Assembly: GCA_003670925.1 (NCBI GenBank)
Contig: QWQG01000224.1
Location: 1-34,606 of the forward strand
Reading direction: 5' to 3'
DNA length: 34,606 bases
Source: Planctomycetota bacterium
GTDB taxonomy: Bacteria; Planctomycetota; Planctomycetia; Planctomycetales; Planctomycetaceae
The position numbers and the translations under genes were made by a program. The notes under the pieces were generated by a model that made no database searches, had not been told where the DNA came from, and worked only from the letters and a program-made list of their open reading frames with translations. Shown here in pieces: positions 8,107 through 15,768 of the stretch (its first letter is position 1; every line of letters starts with the position of its first letter).

Positions 8107-9936
8107 TCACCGCAATCTCAGAGTCACTTCACGCCACTGGGGTTGCTGCAGTTCATGGATTTGTTTTTCGAGTTCCAGAATAAACGGATCAAACTTGGCA
8201 ATGTCAGCGGCATTGTTACCCTGTTCGTGTTTTCGGAAGCCGAACAGGTAAGTGATGTTCTGAGGTCGCCAGCGATGAAAGTACAGTTCGTTTTTCCTGA
8301 GCAACAACTGCCGCAACGCTTCATATTGAGGGTTCGCTTGAGTGGCGAACGAACGCCCCTGTCCGGCGTCGTTGACTTTCGACTCAAGAAACGTTCGCTG
8401 CATAAGTGGCTCGACCTTGTCACCCGACTGAATCGTGACACCATCAACAGAAACGCTCTTGGCATCTTCACCAGCAATACTGATCACCGTTGGAAGTGCC
8501 GTCAGGAATTCCTCCTGAAGCTCGAACGTGACGAGTTTCATCTGGTCCGGATTCCATTTGACATTACGAATGTTGGCCGCGTCGCTTTCCACGGACATCG
8601 CTTTCGGATCAACGACGACGACAGGCAACGCTGCCGGGATATCGAGTAGTCGTTCACGCACAATTGCGGATGCACATACGTAACCATGATCCGTGAGGTG
8701 CATGCCGTTTTCAGTGAAAGATCGGTAAATGACCAGAGCCATTGTGTTGGGATTATCGGTCTGCCGTTCCAGTTCGGGAGGCAGCTTGTAACACGAGTTG
8801 ATCTCGTAATCGATTTCTCTCATCCGGTTCGCGAAATCGCTGAACAGATCCACAAACAGCAGACCACGTGATCGCGCCACGTTTGCGGTTGCTTCAGAAT
8901 AGACTCTGATCTTCGGGTTGAACCGCGCCGGAGAAGGAATCGGCGGAGGCGTTGGCAGCAGTTCATGCGGCGACACAAGCACGCAGGCGATTCCGGAGGC
9001 AGCAAGTTCAGCGAGCAAATGGCTCAACTGTTGAGAGTATAGTTCCGGCGTCATCCCTGCCGTCAGTGCTTCGTTTTGACCGTAGCAGATGAATGCCACT
9101 GTTGGTTCTTCGGCCCGGATGTGTTCCACCATGCGAAGATAACCGACATCCGGTTTGTCAAAGATGCCGCGTGAATCGGCAAACACGGTGTCTGCACTCC
9201 AACCCAGATTGCGAAACGTCACGTGCTTCTCGCCACAAGTGCTGGCTAGTGTGGCTTCTAGGTGTTCCGACAGCTGAGCCCGTTCAAAGAATGTTGCGCC
9301 GACAAAGACCACATGATCGCCGTCTTCAAACTCAAAGGGAGCCGTGCGAATTTTCGCCGGCAGGACCGGTGCAGCAAATTTCTCTGGTGCTGCGACGGTG
9401 AATCGCGCTCCTGGTTCGGCGGCGACGGGTTTAGCTTCGAGCCAATCACGGTCATTAAAGTCTGTTTGTTGCCAGCCGACGGGCGGCACGCTTGATCCCA
9501 TTCGCCACACGCCGCCGATGGCAGATTTTTGGTCTCCTTGGACTGCGGAAATCGCGATTCCGAAGAGGGCCACTTTGTCGACAGAATGCACTTCGACAGC
9601 GACTGTGTTTCGCCCTTGGCGCAGCAGCGACTTAACGTCGAACCCGAGTGCCGCGACGTTGCCGCCGGACTTCTGTAAGGCGACATGCTGCAAAATCCGT
9701 TGACCATTCACATACAACGAACAATGTCCATCCGTGACGAAGGTCAGTTCCGCCGCCGCTGAATTTGCAACCGCCGGATCGACAGCCCAACGACACCATA
9801 CACTGGCAGCGCCATCCTGTGCTTCGGATCGAAACCAGTTCAGTGCTGCCGCATCCTGAGCCATGCTGACAGTTTGTAAACAGACGACAGCCGCCGCGAC
9901 GCCACGCATCAAAAGCGAAAAGAGGTTTTTGACCAT
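8107..9936 (-). CDS. Secreted SGNH/GDSL-like hydrolase with N-terminal beta-sandwich domain
   Basis: A 609-residue exported protein with a signal peptide (about 1-26, ending VSMAQ). Residues ~30-185 look like a galactose-binding-type beta-sandwich (SLYVNGQRIL, TVAVEVHS). Residues ~205-430 follow the SGNH layout: block I VVFVGATFFERAQ, block III FICYGQNEA near 284, block V NGMHLTDHGY near 414. The block I serine of GDS is replaced (GAT) and the block V aspartate of DxxH is asparagine (NGMH), so two triad positions are not canonical. The C-terminus (~510-609) is charged, with LYFHRWRPQN and FGFRKHEQGNN. This layout is familiar from planctomycete proteins often linked to sugar or glycan degradation. 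Substrate unknown; a binding role is possible. Confidence 0.75.
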   Translation of the reverse strand: MVKNLFSLLMRGVAAAVVCLQTVSMAQDAAALNWFRSEAQDGAASVWCRWAVDPAVANSAAAELTFVTDGHCSLYVNGQRILQHVALQKSGGNVAALGFDVKSLLRQGRNTVAVEVHSVDKVALFGIAISAVQGDQKSAIGGVWRMGSSVPPVGWQQTDFNDRDWLEAKPVAAEPGARFTVAAPEKFAAPVLPAKIRTAPFEFEDGDHVVFVGATFFERAQLSEHLEATLASTCGEKHVTFRNLGWSADTVFADSRGIFDKPDVGYLRMVEHIRAEEPTVAFICYGQNEALTAGMTPELYSQQLSHLLAELAASGIACVLVSPHELLPTPPPIPSPARFNPKIRVYSEATANVARSRGLLFVDLFSDFANRMREIDYEINSCYKLPPELERQTDNPNTMALVIYRSFTENGMHLTDHGYVCASAIVRERLLDIPAALPVVVVDPKAMSVESDAANIRNVKWNPDQMKLVTFELQEEFLTALPTVISIAGEDAKSVSVDGVTIQSGDKVEPLMQRTFLESKVNDAGQGRSFATQANPQYEALRQLLLRKNELYFHRWRPQNITYLFGFRKHEQGNNAADIAKFDPFILELEKQIHELQQPQWREVTLRLR

Positions 9937-10305
9937 ACGAACGAGCTCGGAGTTAAAAAGGCAGGATACTTAAAAGTTGAAGGCGATGTTGCTCCGCCGA
10001 CTTTGATTTTGGTGGAAACGCGATGCGAAATTGATGCATGCGATAGGGTTACCACGAGCCGTTTGCAAGTGGAGAGCACATGTTCACCGGAGAATCTCAG
10101 TCGGCGGAGCGACTGCGCTGCACTGGTGAACTGGAAACATACCCAAACCTGAGCGAGATTCCAGCGAGCGGCAATAAAGTTGGCTCGTTCCCTTGCGGGA
10201 TTGTTGGGGGATTGGACGATACGTCCGATAAGACTCCACAGGGCAAAACTCGTACCTCGGGTAAGGTTCGCGAACATACATTTTACGAATGGTTGTTGAG
10301 GAGTT
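9937..10305. promoter_or_regulatory. Divergent intergenic region with nested hairpins
   Basis: No gene is seen in these 369 bases between two divergent genes. Structure is visible. GTTCACC (10082-10088) pairs with GGTGAAC (10125-10131), enclosing AGTCG-gcggag-CGACT (10099-10114). The segment gctccgccgact (9991-10002) is the reverse complement of 10099-10110. GGACG-ata-CGTCC lies at 10214-10226. The arms could be operators or leader RNA structure; nothing matches a known riboswitch class that I recognise. GAGGAG lies immediately before the phosphatase ATG. Confidence 0.4.
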
Positions 10306-12015
10306 ATGAAACTCGCCGTTTTTCTGGCTCTTCTATTTTGCTGCTGTAGCATGGGAAACGCTTCCGTGGCTGCAGAGAAGGCCGTCACACCTATCGCAAG
10401 CACCAGTTCCGAAGTCCCGCCAACGGAAGCTACGGATTTGCCTAAACAACTTCAGGCAAAGGCCATTGAAGACGACAAGGCTGCGTTCGGGTATTGGGGC
10501 ACAGATCCGGACAAGTACACCGGCTGGAAATCGCATTCCAACCGCCTCATTCCGGTCTATACGTTTGGTTCCAAAGGCGGCGGCGGCGGCGTTGATCTCG
10601 ATTCTTATACAGGTTCAAACAGCGTGTACCGTTCCGAAGCCAAAGTGCAGACGCTCTACGGTTACGTCCCCGAAAAAACCGTCAACCCGCAAGCCGTCTG
10701 GATGGATCAGACAAATGTGGCCGATCTGCAGCGGGCGGGCGCAGCGGCGGGCAAAAAGTACATCTTTTTGGTAGTGTTTGATGGCATGGATTGGCAGACG
10801 ACTCGTGCCGCAGCCATCTGGAATCAGCAGAAAGTAACGTACACAGAGGGCCGCGGGCATGGAACACATTTTCAGGACTATGACGCCAACGGCACGACGC
10901 AGTTCGGCTTCTTCGTCAGCAGCGCTCATAACGAAGGCACTGACGTCGATGTCAACGCACAGACCGTCCAGAATCCGGGCGGCACGATTCGTGGCGGCTA
11001 CGACGCGGCATCTGCAGGCAGCTCACCATGGGACATACCGCCCGATCCTGGTTATCTCATCGCCAAGCCTGCGGGGGGAAATCCAAAGCATGATTATACG
11101 GATTCGTCGTCTTCAGCCACCAGCATGACAGCGGCGATCAAGACATTCAATGGCGGCGTAAATGTGGATTCAAACGGAACGCCCGTTAAGACTGTGGCTC
11201 ACGAACTGCAAAGCCAAGGCTGGCGTGTAGGAGCAATCTCATCTGTGCCGATCAGTCATGCAACGCCCGCCGCAGCGTATGCTCACAATGTGTCGCGAGA
11301 CGACTATCAGGATTTGACGCGGGACATGTTGGGACTGCCTTCGATTCAGCATCCGCAGACACCGTTACTCGGTCTGGACGTAGTGATCGGTGGTGGATAC
11401 GGGCATCCGGGTGATGCGAAAAAAGGCCATGCCAGCCAAGGCACAAACTTTGTCGAAGGAAATCTCTATCTGACGGACGCGGATCTGCAAAGCATTAGCG
11501 TCGACCATGGCGGGCGATACGTCACCGCTGTCCGAACCGCCGGACACAAGGGTTCGCAGGTTCTCCGCGACGCAACGGCTGCGGCTGTGAAAGGCAATCA
11601 CCGCCTGCTGGGATTTTTCGGCAACGGTCAGTACAACGGCCATTTGCCTTTCGCCACGGCTGATCGACGTTACGATCCCGCGCCCGGTGTCGGCAAGAAG
11701 GGCGAAACGTACTCAGCTGCTGATGTCGCAGAAAATCCAACGCTCGCCGAGATGACGACGGCCGCCCTCACGGTGCTTGGCCGCGATCAAAAACCGTTCT
11801 GGATCATGGTTGAATCCGGCGACGTCGACTGGGCCAACCACGACAACAATATTGACACCTCTATCGGCGCGGTCAACACCGGCGACGATGCCGTCAAAGT
11901 CATCACGCAGTGGGTGGAGTCCCACAGCAACTGGCACGAATCGCTGCTGATCCTGACGGCGGATCATGGCCACATGCTGAATCTGGTGAAGCCGGAATTG
12001 TTGATTTCACAATAG
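10306..12015 (+). CDS. Alkaline phosphatase (PhoA-type superfamily), exported
   Basis: This 569-residue exported phosphomonoesterase has a signal peptide (about 1-24, FLALLFCCCSMGNASVAA). Alkaline phosphatase superfamily motifs are in order: metal-ligand Asp in LVVFDGMD (~160), nucleophile Ser in YTDSSSSATSMTAA (~265), MVESGDVDWANHDNN (~503) with the Glu, Asp and His ligands, and LTADHGH (~553) with the Asp-His pair. It stops about 15 residues after that motif, so the C-terminal His ligand region of E. coli PhoA has no visible counterpart. It probably releases phosphate in the periplasm. The next gene starts about 40 bases downstream on the same strand and in the same frame, so co-transcription is likely, though the pairing is functionally odd. 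Confidence 0.85.
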   Translation: MKLAVFLALLFCCCSMGNASVAAEKAVTPIASTSSEVPPTEATDLPKQLQAKAIEDDKAAFGYWGTDPDKYTGWKSHSNRLIPVYTFGSKGGGGGVDLDSYTGSNSVYRSEAKVQTLYGYVPEKTVNPQAVWMDQTNVADLQRAGAAAGKKYIFLVVFDGMDWQTTRAAAIWNQQKVTYTEGRGHGTHFQDYDANGTTQFGFFVSSAHNEGTDVDVNAQTVQNPGGTIRGGYDAASAGSSPWDIPPDPGYLIAKPAGGNPKHDYTDSSSSATSMTAAIKTFNGGVNVDSNGTPVKTVAHELQSQGWRVGAISSVPISHATPAAAYAHNVSRDDYQDLTRDMLGLPSIQHPQTPLLGLDVVIGGGYGHPGDAKKGHASQGTNFVEGNLYLTDADLQSISVDHGGRYVTAVRTAGHKGSQVLRDATAAAVKGNHRLLGFFGNGQYNGHLPFATADRRYDPAPGVGKKGETYSAADVAENPTLAEMTTAALTVLGRDQKPFWIMVESGDVDWANHDNNIDTSIGAVNTGDDAVKVITQWVESHSNWHESLLILTADHGHMLNLVKPELLISQ

Positions 12016-12057
12016 AGGAACCGCAAGGTAGAAGCCGTCGGCGTGCTGGAGTTATGC

Positions 12058-13365
12058 TTGAATAAGACTGAAATTCACGTCACATGTCCGGGTTGCGGAT
12101 GTTTGTGCGATGATGTCGAACTGACATTTGCAGAGGGCCGGATCTCGAAGTTTGCGCCGCAGTGTGCGCTGGGAGAACGCTGGTTCCGCAATCATTCCGA
12201 AGTGACTCAGCCAGTCGCGGAGCTGGAGGGGATCGCCACGGACTATGACACCGCTGTGCGGCAGTCGCTGGAGTTACTTGAACAAGCCGATTATCCGCTG
12301 ATCTATGGCCTGTCCCGGAGTTCTAGTCCTGGTCAGCGCGCGGCCGTTGCTTTGGCAGATCGCATTGGGGCCGTGATCGATACAACCGCATCAATGTGCC
12401 ATGGTCCGTCAATCATGGCCCTGCAGGAAGTCGGCGAAGTGACATGCACGCTCGGCGAAGTTCGCAATCGTGCCGACCTCGTGATTTTCTGGGGATGTCA
12501 TCCGGCCGCATCGCATCCTCGGCATGCTGACCGCTATTCGGTGTTTGCGAAAGGTAGATTTACTCCTGATGGCCGCGACAGCCGTATAGTCGTGATGATT
12601 GGGGAAGCAAACAAAGTGGCCGCTTGGAAATTATCTCCGAGCGGCGGCGAAGCAGATCTGGTCATTCCCGTACCGCTCGACGGTGATTTTGAAATGATCG
12701 CCCAGCTTCGCGCATTGCTCCGTGGCACGCATGTGGATGGCGTAACAGAGCCTGTACTGCAACTGATCGAATTGATGAAGAATTGCCATTACGGTATCGT
12801 ATTCTTCGGCCTTGGTCTCGCAGGGTCGCGGATGTGGGAGGGTAGCCAGCCCACGAATTCCGGACACATTCATGTCGCGGCACTTTTGCAACTGGTCGCG
12901 GAACTCAACGCCGTGACACGTTTTACTGCCCGCCGCATGCGAATGCAGGGCGATGTCTCTGGGGCGGACAATGTTTTGCTGTGGCAGACCGGATATCCGT
13001 TTGCGGTCGATATCGCCCGCGGCTATCCGCGTTACAACCCCGGTGAGTTTTCTGCAAATGAGTTGCTTGAACGGTGCGAATCGGATCTGTGCGTCATTGT
13101 TGGGGCCGAAACAATCCCGCACTTTTCCCGTGCGGCCCGCGACCATCTCAAGTCCATCCCGACGATTGTTCTAGATTACCCAAACGTCCCGCTTGAGTTC
13201 ACTCCCACAGTAAGTTTTACGACTGCGGTTTATGGATTGCACGCTGCGGGCACGGCATATCGGATGGACAATGTGCCGCTGCCGCTTCGCGCACTTCAAC
13301 CATCGCCGTATCCCACTGACGAAGTTGTGTTGACCGATCTGCTGGCAGGGTTCAGGGGGGATTGA
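12058..13365 (+). CDS. Formylmethanofuran dehydrogenase subunit B homologue (FwdB/FhcB)
   Basis: This is the molybdopterin-oxidoreductase-type B subunit of formylmethanofuran dehydrogenase, or of the bacterial formyltransferase/hydrolase (Fhc) complex of H4MPT-linked C1 metabolism. The N-terminus has the cysteine cluster [14 protein letters not shown], a likely [4Fe-4S] site. TASMCHGPS (~110) carries the cysteine that ligates W/Mo in archaeal FwdB, and [13 protein letters not shown] follows. Length (~435 residues) is normal. I chose TTG 12058, six bases after GGAG; GTG 12043 is the in-frame alternative. Planctomycetes are known to hold H4MPT pathway genes, but fhcA, fhcC and fhcD are not in this window. 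The gene lies between a phosphatase and a MoxR ATPase. Confidence 0.85.
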   Translation: MNKTEIHVTCPGCGCLCDDVELTFAEGRISKFAPQCALGERWFRNHSEVTQPVAELEGIATDYDTAVRQSLELLEQADYPLIYGLSRSSSPGQRAAVALADRIGAVIDTTASMCHGPSIMALQEVGEVTCTLGEVRNRADLVIFWGCHPAASHPRHADRYSVFAKGRFTPDGRDSRIVVMIGEANKVAAWKLSPSGGEADLVIPVPLDGDFEMIAQLRALLRGTHVDGVTEPVLQLIELMKNCHYGIVFFGLGLAGSRMWEGSQPTNSGHIHVAALLQLVAELNAVTRFTARRMRMQGDVSGADNVLLWQTGYPFAVDIARGYPRYNPGEFSANELLERCESDLCVIVGAETIPHFSRAARDHLKSIPTIVLDYPNVPLEFTPTVSFTTAVYGLHAAGTAYRMDNVPLPLRALQPSPYPTDEVVLTDLLAGFRGD

Positions 13366-13387
13366 TTATGCTTCTTGGACTACGGCC

Positions 13388-13402
13388 CGGCATTCAATGC
13401 CG
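13388..13402. repeat. Short perfect hairpin between fwdB-like and moxR genes
   Basis: CGGCAT-tca-ATGCCG forms a 6-bp stem with a 3-base loop, 23 bases after the fwdB-like stop. There is no T tract, so it is more likely an RNA processing or attenuation element than a factor-independent terminator, if it functions at all. Confidence 0.3.
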
Positions 13403-13450
13403 TGCGGACTCATGGCCCACCTCATTGTGACCAACAACAGGAATCTACCC

Positions 13451-14467
13451 TTGGCTGAGAAACGCGACTTTGATGAGTTCTTGGAAAAGTTTCAAAAACA
13501 CCATCAGGTCATGGTTGAAGAACTCCATAAAGTGATCGTGGGCCAAGATGACGTCATTGATCAGATTCTGGCGGCAATCTTTACAGGCGGTCATTGCCTG
13601 TTGGTCGGTGTACCAGGTCTGGCAAAGACGTTGGTGGTCAGCACCATTGCGAAACTGCTAGACGTCAATTTTCGCCGCATTCAATTTACGCCCGACCTCA
13701 TGCCATCTGACATCACTGGCACAAACGTGCTGGAAGAAAGTGACACCGGGCGCCGCGAGTTTCGTTTTGTGGAAGGTCCGGTCTTCACCAATATTTTGCT
13801 GGCAGACGAAATCAATCGTACGCCGCCGAAGACACAATCGGCACTGTTGCAGGCGATGCAGGAACGCGAAGTCACCGTGGGACAGACGACGTATAAGTTG
13901 CCGGAACCATTCTTTGTGATTGCAACTCAAAACCCCATTGAACAGGAAGGCACGTACCCGCTGCCAGAAGCGCAGCAGGACAGGTTCATGTTCAATGTGA
14001 AGGTAGATTATCCGTCGTTGGAAGAAGAAGAAAAGATCCTTGAAGTGACGACTTCCGGCGAACGTGCCGAAGTTCGCAAAGTGCTTTCGGCGAAATCGAT
14101 CCTGTACCTGCAACGCCAGATCAGCCAGATCGTAGCCAGTCCCTTGATTATCAGCTATGTGGCCAGACTCGTTCGGGCGACACGCCCCAAGGATGCTGGC
14201 GCACCGGATTTCATCAAACGGCTTGTCGATTGGGGAGCTGGCCCGCGGGCTGGCCAAAATCTGATTGCTGGAGCCAAAGCTGCAGCCGCGATGGCTGGCC
14301 GACCGCATGTGACGATCGGTGATGTCCGCAAGGTGGCCATTCCAGTCCTGCGACATCGCGTATCGACGAATTTTCAGGCGCAGGCCGAAGGTTTTGATAT
14401 CGACGAGATCATCCGAAAGCTCGTCGCCACAGTTCCTGAACCCAACATTCCAAAATACGAAAAATAA
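13451..14467 (+). CDS. MoxR family AAA+ ATPase
   Basis: A cytoplasmic AAA+ chaperone-like ATPase of the MoxR family. It has [13 protein letters not shown] ahead of Walker A (GVPGLAKT), Walker B ([16 protein letters not shown]), sensor 1 ([26 protein letters not shown]) and a C-terminal lid with [18 protein letters not shown]. Length is about 338 residues from TTG 13451, which has AGGA 8 bases upstream. ATG 13397 and ATG 13412 lie in frame further up, but the first falls inside a hairpin and the extra residues are unlike the family. MoxR proteins usually help mature or insert cofactors into partner proteins and sit beside DUF58 and VWA genes; none are here. The upstream metalloenzyme subunit is a possible client, which is only inference. 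Confidence 0.9.
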   Translation: MAEKRDFDEFLEKFQKHHQVMVEELHKVIVGQDDVIDQILAAIFTGGHCLLVGVPGLAKTLVVSTIAKLLDVNFRRIQFTPDLMPSDITGTNVLEESDTGRREFRFVEGPVFTNILLADEINRTPPKTQSALLQAMQEREVTVGQTTYKLPEPFFVIATQNPIEQEGTYPLPEAQQDRFMFNVKVDYPSLEEEEKILEVTTSGERAEVRKVLSAKSILYLQRQISQIVASPLIISYVARLVRATRPKDAGAPDFIKRLVDWGAGPRAGQNLIAGAKAAAAMAGRPHVTIGDVRKVAIPVLRHRVSTNFQAQAEGFDIDEIIRKLVATVPEPNIPKYEK

Positions 14468-14510
14468 GAGAGTGGGCGCGGTGAGTCCAACCGTACTCGC
14501 GGATCCATAG

Positions 14511-15740
14511 ATGCCAAATCCAAAACCTGTTCCGCTACCCAGCGGCAATCTCGCCACCCAGCATATTGACAAGAGCGGCCCCGGTACGATCCTCGCAGAC
14601 TTCGAGGTGCTGTTAGATTTCGTTGCGGCTGGCGTACGCTCGACCGGCAAGCATCACCTGTTAGCGATGGATCAGCTGCGCGAGTTGGATGCGCGGATGA
14701 CCATGTCGCTGCGCCCCCGGCTCGCACAACCGCAACAACGGTCCTTTCCGCACATCAACGGTTTGTACTTATTGTTGCGGGCCACTCAGATCGGGATTCC
14801 GGAAGGTCAGGGCAAATCCAATGGGCGCCTGACGCTTGATCCGATCATGTGCCAGCAGTGGCGGCAACTCAACCCGACGGAGCAATATTTCAATCTGCTA
14901 GAAGCGTGGTTGCGAAAGAGTTCATGGGAAGCAATCGGACTTCACAGCTCAGGCCGCTTCGATTATCTCGCGATGGAGGTCCGAATGCTGTGGGAGTCCA
15001 TCCCGCAGGCTGGCCGCAGCTTCTCGAAAAACGAGCAAGTGCGAGGAGAATTTTTGCACAGCGTCCAGCAGTCAACCACACTGGCATTGCTCGAACTTTT
15101 CGGTTTAATGACCGTAGAACGGGAGCGACCGGCTAAAGGGCAGAATTGGTGTGTGACCAACATTTGCCACACGCCGTTTGGAGATGAACTGCTGAGCACT
15201 GTGTTCCACGAGATTCAACGCTCGCACTTGGCTGCCGAACAGTGTGCATCCGACTTTGGTGCTTGGCAACCAGCATTTCAGTCCAGCTTCCCGCAATGGA
15301 GTAACAATCTCAAGTTCGCGGAGCCTGAATTTCGGGCTGGGACCTACTACTTCAAAGTATCTCTCGGCAGTCCATGGAGACGCATCGCAATCTCGGCCGA
15401 GTCATCTTTGGATGAACTGGCTGCGTGCATCATTGGTGCGTTTGATTTCGAGGGTGATCAACTTTACGCCTTTCAGTTTGTCGAACGCGATGGCCAAAAG
15501 CTGACTGTGGAGCATCCCCGCGTCGGCGATGCAGAATTGCACACCGACGAAATTGTCGTCGGCTATTTGCCGTTGCAGGAGGGGGCGTCGATGCCGTTTC
15601 AGTACAACATTGGTGCCGACTGGCGATTTAATGTGCAGTTAGAAAAGATCGCGCCTGCCGATCCAAAGCTATCACTTCCGGTTGTTGTCGAAGCGCATGG
15701 TGAGGCGCCACTAGAGTATGCTTCAGACGACGAATGGTAA
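14511..15740 (+). CDS. pRiA4b ORF-3-like domain protein with unknown N-terminal region
   Basis: The 409-residue cytoplasmic protein has a C-terminal part (about 275-400) that matches the plasmid pRiA4b ORF-3-like family: TYYFKVSLGSPWRRIAISAESSLDELAACIIGAFDFEGDQLYAFQF, followed by a VGYLPLQEGASMPFQYNIGADWRFNVQLEKI-type ending. The first ~265 residues are mostly helical with no motif I recognise (RLTLDPIMCQQWRQLNPTEQYFNLLEAWLR resembles the N-terminal half of some other planctomycete proteins with this domain). No signal or membrane segment is seen. It starts 43 bases after moxR and may share its transcript. The family has no established function. It ends 28 bases from the convergent glnE stop. 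Confidence 0.75.
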   Translation: MPNPKPVPLPSGNLATQHIDKSGPGTILADFEVLLDFVAAGVRSTGKHHLLAMDQLRELDARMTMSLRPRLAQPQQRSFPHINGLYLLLRATQIGIPEGQGKSNGRLTLDPIMCQQWRQLNPTEQYFNLLEAWLRKSSWEAIGLHSSGRFDYLAMEVRMLWESIPQAGRSFSKNEQVRGEFLHSVQQSTTLALLELFGLMTVERERPAKGQNWCVTNICHTPFGDELLSTVFHEIQRSHLAAEQCASDFGAWQPAFQSSFPQWSNNLKFAEPEFRAGTYYFKVSLGSPWRRIAISAESSLDELAACIIGAFDFEGDQLYAFQFVERDGQKLTVEHPRVGDAELHTDEIVVGYLPLQEGASMPFQYNIGADWRFNVQLEKIAPADPKLSLPVVVEAHGEAPLEYASDDEW

Positions 15741-15768
15741 GCCGGAATTGTCCGTGAAACTCTAAAAT

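Noticed and set aside
12013-12060. Phosphatase and fwdB-like gene in the same frame, separated only by one TAG
   Set aside because: Readthrough would give a fusion, but the two families are unrelated and a good Shine-Dalgarno precedes the second gene. Treated as chance.
13658-14650. 330-codon minus-strand frame across moxR
   Set aside because: It is antisense to strongly conserved AAA+ motifs and has the composition of a shadow frame.
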